Source of the DNA: Hydractinia symbiolongicarpus
Taxonomy: Eukaryota > Cnidaria > Hydrozoa > Anthoathecata > Hydractiniidae
DNA: 64,000 nt
NCBI RefSeq assembly: GCF_029227915.1
Contig: NC_079880.1
Location: forward strand, 4,776,001-4,840,000
Direction: 5' to 3'
The notes beneath the pieces were generated by a model. It had not been told where the DNA came from. It made no database searches and saw nothing but the letters and a program-made list of their open reading frames with translations. Numbering within the stretch: the stretch's first letter is position 1; every line of letters begins with the position of its first letter. Position numbers and translations under genes: made by a program. Below are positions 28,201 through 36,029 of this stretch, piece by piece.

Positions 28201-31200
28201 GCAAACGAAATCCTGCGTTTTCCCGTAAATCCGGGGCTTAGCCCGTATAGTCGAATGTATACAAAGAAAGTACCCAGGGAGTAAACTCATTTCCCGAACG
28301 ATTTTTTAAATTTTTTTTTCACCACTAAAACGCATGAGACTTGTAGTTTTCAAAAATGTTTTCATTTTTGATGAGACGCTTAATGAAAGAGGTTTAATCG
28401 CCGGAAAACGAAATCCCGCGATTTCCCGTAAATCCCGGGCTTAGCCCGTATAGTCGAATGTATACAAAGAAAGTACCCTGTGAGTAAACTCATTTCCAGA
28501 ACGATTTTTTAAATTATTTTTTCACCACTAAAACGCATAAGACTTGTAGTTTTTAAAAATGTTTTCATTTTTGATGAGACGCTGAATAAAAGAAGTTTAA
28601 TCGCCGGCAAATGAAAACCCGCGATTTCCCGTAAATCCCGGCTTGGCCCGTATAGTCAAAAGTATACAAAGAAAGTACCCAGGGAGTAAACTCATTTCCC
28701 GAACGATTTTTTAAATTATTTTTTCACCACTAAAACGCATGAGACTTGTAGTTTTCAAAAATGTTTTCACTTTTGATGAGACGCTGAATAAAAGAAGTTT
28801 AATCGCCGGCAAACGAAAACCGCCATTTCCCGTAAACCCCGGACTCGGCCCGTATAGTCAAAAGTATACAAAGAAAGTACCCTGTGAGTAAACTCATTTC
28901 CAGAACGATTTTTTAAATTATTTTTTCACCACTAAAACGCATAAGATTTGTAGTTTTCAAAAATGTTTTCATTTTTGATGAGACGCTGAATAAAAGAAGT
29001 TTAATCGCCGGCAAACGAAAACCGCCATTTCCCGTAAACCCCGGACTCGGCCCGTATGGTCAAAAGTATACAAAGAAAGTACCCTGTGAGTAAACTCATT
29101 TCCAGAACGATTTTTTAAATTATTTTTTCACCACTAAAACGCATGAGACTTGTAGTTTTCAAAAATGTTTTCATTTTTGATGAGACGCTGAATAAAAGAA
29201 GTTTAATCGCCGGCAAACGAAAACCCGCAATTTCCCGTAAATCCCGGGCTTGGCCCGTATAGTCAAAAGTATACAAAGAAAGTACCCAGGGAGTAAACTC
29301 ATTTCCCGAACGATTTTTTATATTATCTTTTTACCACTAAACGCATGAGACTTGTAGTTTTCAAAAATATTTTCATATTTGATGGGACGCTGAATAAAAG
29401 AAGTTTAATCGCCGGCAAACGAAAACCGCCATTTCCCGTAAACCCCGGACTCGGCCCGTATAGTCAAAAGTATACAAAGAAAGTACCCTGTGAGTAAAAT
29501 CATTTCCAGAACGATTTTTTAAATTATTTTTTCACCACTAAAACGCATAAGACTTGTAGTTTTTAAAAATGTTTTCATTTTTGATGAGACGCTGAATAAA
29601 AGAAGTTTAATCGCCGGCAAACGAAAACCCGCGATTTCCCGTAAATCCCGGCTTGGCCCGTATAGTCAAAAGTATACAAAGAAAGTACCCAGGGAGTAAA
29701 CTCACTTCCCGAACGATTTTTTAAATTATTTTTTCGCCACTAAAACGCATGAGACTTGTAGTTTTCAAAAATGTTTTCATTTTTGATGAGACGCTGAATA
29801 AAAGAAGTTTAATCGCCGGCAAACGAAAACCCGCAATTTCCCGTAAATCCCGGGCTTGGCCCGTATAGTCAAAAGTATACAAAGAAAGTACCCAGGGAGT
29901 AAACTCATTTCCCGAACGATTTTTTATATTATCTTTTTACCACTAAACGCATGAGACTTGTAGTTTTCAAAAATATTTTCATATTTGATGGGACGCTGAA
30001 TAAAAGAAGTTTAATCGCCGGCAAACGAAAATCCGCGATTTCCCGTAAATCCCAGACTCGGCCCGTATAGTCAAAATTATACAAAGAAAGTACCCATGGA
30101 GTAAACTCATTTCCCGAACGATTTTTTAAATTATTTTTTCAATACTAAAACGCATGAGACTTGTAGTTTTCAAAAATGTTTTCATTTTTGATGAGAAGCT
30201 TAATGAAAGAGGTTTAATCGCCGGCAAACGAAATCCCGCGTTTTCCCGTAAATCCGGGGCTTGGCCCGTATGGTCGAATGTATACAAAGAAGGTACCCAG
30301 GGAGTAAACTCATTTCCCGAACGATTTTTTAAATTTTTTTTTCACCACTAAAACGCATGAGACTTGTAGTTTTCAAAAATGTTTTCATTTTTGATGGGAC
30401 GCTGAATAAAAGAAGTTTAATCGCCGGCAAACGAAAACCGCCATTTCCCGTAAACCCCGGACTCGGCCCGTATAGTCAAAAGTATACAAAGAAAGTACCC
30501 TGTGAGTAAACTCATTTCCAGAACGATTTTTTAAATTATTTTTTCACCACTAAAACGCATAAGACTTGTAGTTTTTAAAAATGTTTTCATTTTTGATGAG
30601 ACGCTGAATAAAAGAAGTTTAATCGCCGGCAAACGAAAACCCGCGATTTCCCGTAAATCCCGGCTTGGCCCGTATAGTCAAAAGTATACAAAGAAAGTAC
30701 CCAGGGAGTAAACTCACTTCCCGAACGATTTTTTAAATTGTTTTTTCACCACTAAAACGCATGAGACTTGTAGTTTTTAAAAATGTTTTCATTTTTGATG
30801 AGACGCTGAATAAAAGAAGTTTAATCGCCGGCAAATGAAAACCCGCGATTTCCCGTAAATCCCGGCTTGGCCCGTATAGTCAAAAGTATACAAAGAAAGT
30901 ACCCAGGGAGTAAACTCATTTCCCGAACGATTTTTTAAATTATTTTTTCACCACTAAAACGCATGAGACTTGTAGTTTTCAAAAATGTTTTCACTTTTGA
31001 TGAGACGCTGAATAAAAGAAGTTTAATCGCCGGCAAACGAAAACCGCCATTTCCCGTAAACCCCAGACTCGGCCCGTATAGTCAAAAGTATACAAAGAAA
31101 GTACCCTGTGAGTAAACTCATTTCCAGAACGATTTTTTAAATTATTTTTTCACCACTAAAACGCATAAGACTTGTAGTTTTCAAAAATGTTTTCATTTTT

Positions 31201-31410
31201 GATGAGACGCTGAATAAAAGAAGTTTAATCGCCGGCAAACGAAAACCGCCATTTCCCGTAAACCCCGGACTCGGCCCGTATAGTCAAAAGTATACAAAGA
31301 AAGTACCCTGTGAGTAAACTCATTTCCAGAACGATTTTTTAAATTATTTTTTCACCACTAAAACGCATAAGACTTGTAGTTTTTAAAAATGTTTTCATTT
31401 TTGATGAGAC

Positions 31411-31419
31411 GCTGAATAA
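31411..31419 (+). repeat. Target-site duplication, left copy
   Basis: The 9-mer gctgaataa belongs to the satellite monomer (gagacgctgaataaaag) and directly precedes the element's first base. The same 9-mer follows the element. Removing the element and one copy restores an ordinary monomer. Confidence 0.93.
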
Positions 31420-31500
31420 CAATCTCGTTCCCAGGGCTTCTTTTTCTCTTTCTGATATGTGGCTGGCGCGAAAGAAGTAGCTCTGGGACTGGCCGGTCAA
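31420..31500 (+). repeat. Left terminal inverted repeat
   Basis: About 81 bp that match the reverse complement of 34796-34877 with a handful of substitutions and one small indel near the middle (gatatg-tggctgg against gatatgcgtgctgg). The repeat is itself a foldback: the segment at 31427-31446 (gttcccagggcttc...) is roughly the reverse complement of 31470-31489 (gaaagaagtagctctggg...), so one end alone could form a hairpin of about 20 imperfect base pairs. Confidence 0.9.
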
Positions 31501-31525
31501 AATACCCACCTATAGTGGGTATTTT
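31499..31525. repeat. Subterminal hairpin
   Basis: Perfect inverted repeat of 11-bp arms (aaaatacccac and gtgggtatttt) around the 5-base loop ctata, immediately inside the left terminal repeat. No counterpart was seen next to the right end, so it is not part of the terminal repeat. Its role is unknown; transposase binding or an RNA structure in the helicase leader are possibilities only. Confidence 0.75.
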
Positions 31526-31637
31526 TGAAAGAGCCGTTTGTCTTGCTTGTCCAGATTTTACGGAAGGGATATAGGAAGGTAACTGAGCATAAAAACAAGC
31601 ATATGGCGAGTAAAAATTTAGTTAGCTGGCTAACAAG
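31501..31637 (+). other. Helicase leader region
   Basis: Between the left terminal repeat and the helicase ATG. Apart from the hairpin at its start, it shows no open frame and no clear TATA box. Any promoter for the helicase must lie here or in the terminal repeat itself. Confidence 0.5.
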
Positions 31638-33388
31638 ATGGAAAATATAATACAACTTTTTTCCAAACTTCGACTTGCTCTAGAGAAAGGTTTTGACCCA
31701 AATTTTGTGTTAAAGCCCAAACAAATCATTTGCTTTAAACAACTAATTAACTAATTAAACGATACTCTTGCGGTTTTGCCTACTGGATATGGGAAATCCA
31801 TTTTGTACCAGTTACTTCCTTTTGTAATGCCTTTACAGAAGAAAAGAAACATAGTGATTGTTGTTAGCCCTCTCAACGCTATCATTGAGGATCAACAAAA
31901 AATTTTGAGCCAAAGAGGTGTAGAAGTTGCTACACTTACTTATGAAATGGAAGAATGTACAGAAGATCTTTTTGCACATTTGAATACGGAAGATCCTGTC
32001 GAACCAAATTTCAAAGTTTCACATGAAATAAAAAATGGAGATATTGATTTTTTATTTGGACATCCAGAAGCATTTTTGTCACACACAGGAAGAAATTTAC
32101 TAAAATCAAAAATTTATCAGGATAATGTTGTTGCATGTGTAGTAGACGAGGCACATTGTGTGGAATTGTGGTAAGTAAATTTTATATATATCTAGCTACA
32201 AAATGTACAAAAACTATCAGCTAAAAATATAAATGTATATATATACTCTTTTTGTTACTATGTATATACTATAATTTACATATTTAGGTATATATATATA
32301 TTATGTTTTTATATCATTTCAGGGGACTGGAATTTAGAAAAAGCTTTCAAGATTTGGTTGTCTTAAACACCATCTTTCAAGATCGCCCTATGCTTGCATT
32401 AACCACAACTGCGGGAGATAAAATGATTTCCAAAATTATAAAAGACTTATCTCTACAGAACTGCAAAATTGTAAAAGCCTCACCAAATCGTAGAAATGTG
32501 TTTCTAAGTGTAAAAAAACGACTTCCAAACAACTATGGTGTAAAAAGTTATGAACAAATTCTATTACCAATAGCAACAAAATTAAACGAAACAAGACAAG
32601 ATTACCCTATCACAATTATATATATGGGTTTAAAATATTGTGGATATGCATATAAACTTTTTGACATGGTTATTGAAAATCCCTTCTGTGAAAACGAGAT
32701 AACTCCAAGAGCTAAATTGTATGCTCAATTTCATGCATCAACCACTTCGTGTATGAAAGAAGATAGTTTGGAAGAATTGAAATCCTTAAACTCTCGAATA
32801 AGGGTAGTATTTGCAACCACTGCTTTTGGTATGGGTGTTAATGTACCTCAGGTTACTAACATTATTCATATTTCTCCCCCATCAAAACTGGAAAGTTACA
32901 TACAAGAAATTGGACGTGCAGGTAGAAATGGTGCACAATCAAATGCCATATTGTACTACAACAACTCTGACATCAGTAAAAATAATTTAAAAATGGATGA
33001 ATCAATTAAAATATATTGTCAAGAGACTGATTGTCTCAGAAAATCATTGCTCAAATACTTCAGTTTTAAATGCGAAACACAAGACAATTGTTGTGAAAAC
33101 TGTAATCCTACGACAACTGAAGATTTTTCTCCTGTTCATCATATACAAATGTCAGATATTGATAGAGAATCAATACGTTTAGAGCTAGAAATGATTAATG
33201 TTGAAAAGGAAGAAGACTCTCATTTATTAACATTTGAGTTTAATTTGACACATGATGTTATTGGAAAAATTTCCAACAATTTTCATTTAATAACTTGTGA
33301 ACGTGATTTATTGCATAAATTTGATGTTTGGGATGAAAGGTATTCGACAAAAATTTTTGATGTCATCAGAAAATATTTGAATCTATAA
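31638..33388 (+). CDS. RecQ-like ATP-dependent DNA helicase, two exons, one in-frame stop (probable pseudogene)
   Basis: Superfamily 2, RecQ-type 3'-5' DNA helicase, 532 codons when exon 1 (31638-32170) is joined to exon 2 (32323-33388). Start chosen at the ATG at 31638, the first Met upstream in frame with the motifs. In order: a Q-motif-like LKPKQ (residues 25-29), Walker A PTGYGKS (48-54), motif Ia VVSPLN (about 75), GHPEAF (141-146), Walker B DEAHC (170-174), motif III-like LTTTA (204-208), motif V FATTAFGMG (341-349), motif VI QEIGRAGR (372-379), and a Cys-rich zinc-binding segment starting CLRKSLLKYF with Cys 415, 435 and 438. No room for an HRDC domain. Codon 39 is TAA (31752-31754), between the Q motif and Walker A. 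No splice site could remove it, so this copy is probably inactive. Base use is A/T-rich, unlike the satellite. Likely element cargo rather than a host gene. Confidence 0.88.
32165..32178 (+). promoter_or_regulatory. 5' splice donor
   Basis: Near-consensus donor: attgtg followed by gtaagtaa. Reading through it gives an immediate TAA after the Trp codon, which is why an unspliced frame ends at 32174. Confidence 0.85.
32171..32322 (+). other. Spliceosomal intron in the helicase gene
   Basis: A 152-bp A/T-rich intron with donor TTGTG|gtaagt and acceptor atatcatttcag|GGGACTGG. Joining the exons rebuilds a Trp codon and gives DEAHC-VELW-GLEF, the expected RecQ order after Walker B, with the reading frame kept. 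The intron holds several TA dinucleotide runs. It shows that the gene is eukaryotic and not a recent retrocopy. Confidence 0.9.
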
Positions 33389-33444
33389 GTATATAAATAA
33401 TATATATAGTTTTTATTTCTTCTTTTATTTTGTCGAAAACATTT

Positions 33445-33450
33445 TTTATT
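33445..33450 (-). terminator. Possible polyadenylation signal for the DUF6589-like gene
   Basis: AATAAA on the minus strand (tttatt on plus), about 260 bp past the minus-strand stop. Further copies lie at 33424-33429 and 33412-33417. If used, transcripts of the two convergent genes would overlap at their 3' ends. Confidence 0.25.
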
Positions 33451-33632
33451 GGTAAGGTTGGACCATTAGAATTTTTGTGAAGCAGATTGTGTATATATAT
33501 ACTCTAGATAGCTAGTTTGATTATGCAACAAATTTATAATCAAATAAGATTTTTGATGGGGTCAAACAACATTTATCTGTAAAGATATTTTAGACATCCT
33601 ATATCAGCAATATTTTTTAAAGTCCAGCTTGC

Positions 33633-33638
33633 AATAAA
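33633..33638 (+). terminator. Possible polyadenylation signal for the helicase
   Basis: Canonical AATAAA in gcaataaaaag, about 245 bp after the helicase stop and before the end of the opposing gene. Position and motif suit a poly(A) signal, but the region is A/T-rich and chance occurrence is easy. Confidence 0.3.
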
Positions 33639-33710
33639 AAGTTTATGTTTTTATGCATATTCACATTCTAATAATGTATATATATATAACACATTGTGTG
33701 TAAGAATATT

Positions 33711-34298
33711 TTACTGATAAATACCTATTTCATTTTTATGATTATCAAGCCATTTATGAAAGTCACTCACATTTAAATAGCGTAGTGGATTACTCTTTAT
33801 ATTGCAAAAGCTTGCATGAAATCTATCAGGTATCGAATCGAAGGGTTTTACCCTCAGCAATTCTTCAATTATTTCGATCTCATCATTTTTACTATTAGCA
33901 GTTGCATGTTGAACAGATTTTGCATGTTTCTCCAGTTCTTTATCGTAATTTTCAGTTATTTCTTTAATCCCACTTGTTGCTTTGCATATTTTACTAATAG
34001 AACTAAAGGTTTTGTTTGGTCCCATATGATGTACAATATTTTTACTGATTTTATTTGTTATTTCCTGTGCTAAATCTTCTTCAATATTTTGACCAGGACC
34101 GCCTCTCCAATTTACAAAATAACTCCACTTTTGTTGTTCAGCAAGCCTTGGTGTTAATAAGCTTTCCACTTGAGCTATTGATACAAACATTTCGAGTGCA
34201 TACTTGCTGTAAAGACCCAGTGATTTGAAGATTGATAGCAACAGCTTTTGATTAACAAGGTTACGATCACCATCCCCTTCTTTTGCAGTATCCTTCAT
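33711..34298 (-). CDS. DUF6589-like protein, C-terminal exon (N-terminal part missing)
   Basis: A 195-residue frame on the minus strand, ending with TAA at 33711. It resembles, from memory, the C-terminal part of the DUF6589 family, a domain of unknown function found in cnidarian, sponge and fungal proteins: EGDGDR (residues 7-12), a hydrophobic YALEMF segment (33-38), TPRLAEQQKW (49-58), FVNWRGGPGQNIEEDL (61-76), then a long Glu/Lys-rich tail with GPNKT. In that family EGDGDR comes late in a protein several hundred residues long, so most of the protein is absent. The frame is open upstream to a stop near 34346, and it has no convincing start. The sequence ttggtgttgcag just before residue 1 looks like a splice acceptor, so this is read as a last exon. 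It is convergent to the helicase. Possibly the element's transposase or an accessory factor; its function is not known. Confidence 0.65.
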   Translation of the reverse strand: MKDTAKEGDGDRNLVNQKLLLSIFKSLGLYSKYALEMFVSIAQVESLLTPRLAEQQKWSYFVNWRGGPGQNIEEDLAQEITNKISKNIVHHMGPNKTFSSISKICKATSGIKEITENYDKELEKHAKSVQHATANSKNDEIEIIEELLRVKPFDSIPDRFHASFCNIKSNPLRYLNVSDFHKWLDNHKNEIGIYQ

Positions 34299-34310
34299 CT
34301 GCAACACCAA
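34299..34310 (-). promoter_or_regulatory. Candidate 3' splice acceptor of the DUF6589-like exon
   Basis: Minus-strand ttggtgttgcag followed by ATGAAGGAT. It ends in CAG and is moderately pyrimidine-rich. A second candidate, catcaacag, lies about 13 bases upstream and keeps the same frame open (VLVLQ before the MKDT), so the true exon boundary is uncertain. Confidence 0.45.
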
Positions 34311-34795
34311 AACTGTTGATGCATGGTTACATGACGAGAATATATAGCTAGTCTAGCTCTAGTTTTTTCACTACCTGTGTTTTTCTTACTAGCTATAACC
34401 TTTCCTTTTAAGAACACATAAGATCATGATTAACTTTTTGTCAGATTTAAAGCCAGCTGTAGGGTATAAACAGGTGTAAAAAAGCATAGAAAAAAAGTGT
34501 GAAAAAAATTTAGCTAAACAAAAGGTGAGAAAAACCTATTTATAAGTACCTTGCATTATATCTTTTTACAGGTATCTTTTCAACATGGTCGTAAGCATTA
34601 CCAAAATAATATTTTTTTAAATTTTATTCTTTATGTAATAAAAATCTTCAAACTTCAACCATTAACAAACAGCAACATAACAAATCCCGCACATCATCTT
34701 CCGCCATTTTAAATTAACTCACGGCCGTTACGTTCTCGCCTTGAAGCAACTCGTCTTAAAACTCGCGTAATTGAAGAGCCAATGAAATTCAAACT
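34311..34795. other. Non-coding or intron-like stretch inside the right end
   Basis: About 485 bp with stops in every frame apart from the short frame at 34648-34707. The part nearest the DUF6589-like exon has ctagctata-type repeats (34345-34395). The part near the terminal repeat (34720-34790) is richer in CpG. In a complete relative one would expect the missing upstream exons here, so an internal deletion is likely. Confidence 0.5.
34648..34707 (-). CDS. Possible short first exon of the minus-strand gene
   Basis: On the minus strand, an ATG in good initiation context (aaaATGGCGG) opens a 19-codon frame reading MAEDDVRDLL and then a Cys run, before TGA. It lies about 90 bp inside the right end of the element, downstream of a more CpG-rich stretch (34720-34790) that could hold a promoter. 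It could be the first coding exon of the DUF6589-like gene, now separated from the last exon by about 350 bp of intron-like sequence. No strong donor site follows it, so it could equally be chance. Confidence 0.25.
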   Translation of the reverse strand: MAEDDVRDLLCCCLLMVEV

Positions 34796-34877
34796 TTAAC
34801 CAGCCAGTCCCAGAGCTACTTCTTTCGCGCCAGCACGCATATCAGAAAGGGAAAAAGAAGCTCTGGGGACGAGATTG
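34796..34877 (-). repeat. Right terminal inverted repeat
   Basis: Inverted partner of the left end. Read on the minus strand it begins caatctcgtccccagagc and continues through ctgatatg, ctggcgcgaaagaagtag and ctctgggactggctgg. It carries the same internal foldback, with arms at 34807-34826 and 34851-34870. Arm complementarity is slightly better here than on the left because of ccccagagc in place of tcccagggc. Confidence 0.9.
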
Positions 34878-34886
34878 GCTGAATAA
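34878..34886 (+). repeat. Target-site duplication, right copy
   Basis: Perfect second copy of gctgaataa, followed by aagaagtttaatcgcc, the normal continuation of the monomer. With no mismatch between the copies, the insertion is a simple transposition event that has not been rearranged since. Confidence 0.93.
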
Positions 34887-36029
34887 AAGAAGTTTAATCG
34901 CCGGCAAACGAAAACCCGCGATTTCCCGTAAATCCCGGCTTGGCCCGTATAGTCAAAAGTATACAAAGAAAGTACCCAGGGAGTAAACTCACTTCCCGAA
35001 CGATTTTTTAAATTATTTTTTCACCACTAAAACGCATGAGACTTGTAGTTTTCAAAAATGTTTTCATTTTTGATGAGACGCTGAATAAAAGAAGTTTAAT
35101 CGCCGGCAAACGAAAACCCGCAATTTCCCGTAAATCCCGGGCTTGGCCCGTATAGTCAAAAGTATACAAAGAAAGTACCCAGGGAGTAAACTCATTTCCC
35201 GAACGATTTTTTATATTATCTTTTTACCACTAAACGCATGAGACTTGTAGTTTTCAAAAATATTTTCATATTTGATGGGACGCTGAATAAAAGAAGTTTA
35301 ATCGCCGGCAAACGAAAACCGCCATTTCCCTTAAACCCCGGACTCGGCCCGTATAGTCAAAAGTATACAAAGAAAGTACCCTGTGAGTAAACTCATTTCC
35401 AGAACGATTTTTTAAATTATTTTTTCACCACTAAAACGCATAAGACTTGTAGTTTTTAAAAATGTTTTCATTTTTGATGAGACGCTGAATAAAAGAAGTT
35501 TAATCGCCGGCAAACGAAAACCCGCGATTTCCCGTAAATCCCGGCTTGGCCCGTATAGTCAAAAGTATACAAAGAAAGTACCCAGGGAGTAAACTCACTT
35601 CCCGAACGATTTTTTAAATTATTTTTTCACCACTAAAACGCATGAGACTTGTAGTTTTCAAAAATGTTTTCATTTTTGACGAGACGCTGAATAAAAGAAG
35701 TTTAATCGCCGGCAAACGAAAACCCGCAATTTCCCGTAAATCCCGGGCTTGGCCCGTATAGTCAAAAGTATACAAAGAAAGTACCCAGGGAGTAAACTCA
35801 TTTCCCGAACGATTTTTTATATTATCTTTTTACCACTAAACGCATGAGACTTGTAGTTTTCAAAAATATTTTCATATTTGATGGGACGCTGAATAAAAGA
35901 AGTTTAATCGCCGGCAAACGAAAATCCGCGATTTCCCGTAAATCCCAGACTCGGCCCGTATAGTCAAAATTATACAAAGAAAGTACCCAGGGAGTAAACT
36001 CATTTCCCGAACGATTTTTTAAATTATTT

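Larger units (their letters stand above)
1..31419 (+). repeat. 203-bp satellite array, left part
   Basis: Head-to-tail tandem repeat, always in the same orientation. Counting from the anchor cgcat, starts fall at 1, 206, 409, 612, 815 and 1017, so the unit is 202-205 bp and the consensus counts to 203 bp at about 38% G+C. Each unit runs: anchor cgcatgagacttgtag, an A/T-tract segment, gatgagacgctgaataaaag, a G/C-rich core with gccggc and cgggcttggcccg, then gtatacaaagaaagtac, gagtaaactc, and a T-rich end reading caccactaaaa. Roughly 155 copies lie here. Copies differ mainly by shared, recurrent variants. The array begins before the window. No gene is embedded: open frames of 60-90 codons repeat from monomer to monomer and shift frame because 203 is not divisible by 3. 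Confidence 0.98.
33389..33710. other. A/T-rich gap between convergent genes
   Basis: 322 bp with no supportable gene. It holds TA runs (around 33398, 33490 and 33680), candidate polyadenylation signals on both strands, and no satellite or terminal-repeat sequence. Confidence 0.7.
31420..34877. mobile_element. TIR DNA element with RecQ-like helicase and DUF6589-like gene
   Basis: A 3458-bp segment unrelated to the satellite interrupts one monomer. It starts CAATCTCG and ends CGAGATTG, has terminal inverted repeats of about 80 bp, and is flanked by the identical 9-mer gctgaataa on both sides. That 9-mer occurs once at the same place in uninterrupted monomers, so it is a target-site duplication. 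Inside lie two convergent genes: a RecQ-like helicase (plus) and the end of a DUF6589-like protein (minus). A 9-bp duplication with long TIRs is typical of Mutator-like elements, but no Mutator transposase is visible, so the superfamily is left open. Both genes look damaged, so this copy is probably non-autonomous. Confidence 0.93.

Noticed and set aside
31776-32174. A separate helicase fragment starting at 31776
   Set aside because: The codon at 31776 is TTG and lies inside the Walker A region. The true frame extends upstream to the ATG at 31638, interrupted only by the TAA at 31752.
32303-32322. Helicase second exon starting at the ATG at 32303
   Set aside because: That ATG is in the intron, just upstream of the acceptor ending at 32322. 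Splicing to exon 1 explains the frame fully.
32997-33182. Open frame at 32997-33182 on the plus strand
   Set aside because: It overlaps the zinc-binding region of the helicase in another frame and shows no recognisable features.
33816-34073. Open frame at 33816-34073 on the plus strand
   Set aside because: It is the antisense shadow of the DUF6589-like exon.
34299-34310. Translation start of the DUF6589-like frame at 34310
   Set aside because: The codon is TTG, and the position coincides with a splice-acceptor-like sequence. A last exon is a better reading.
31411-34886. hAT-type insertion with an 8-bp duplication
   Set aside because: An 8-bp reading is possible only by giving up a ninth matching base and spoiling the symmetry of the ends (CAATCTCG/CGAGATTG). 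The 9-bp reading fits both ends and the empty site.
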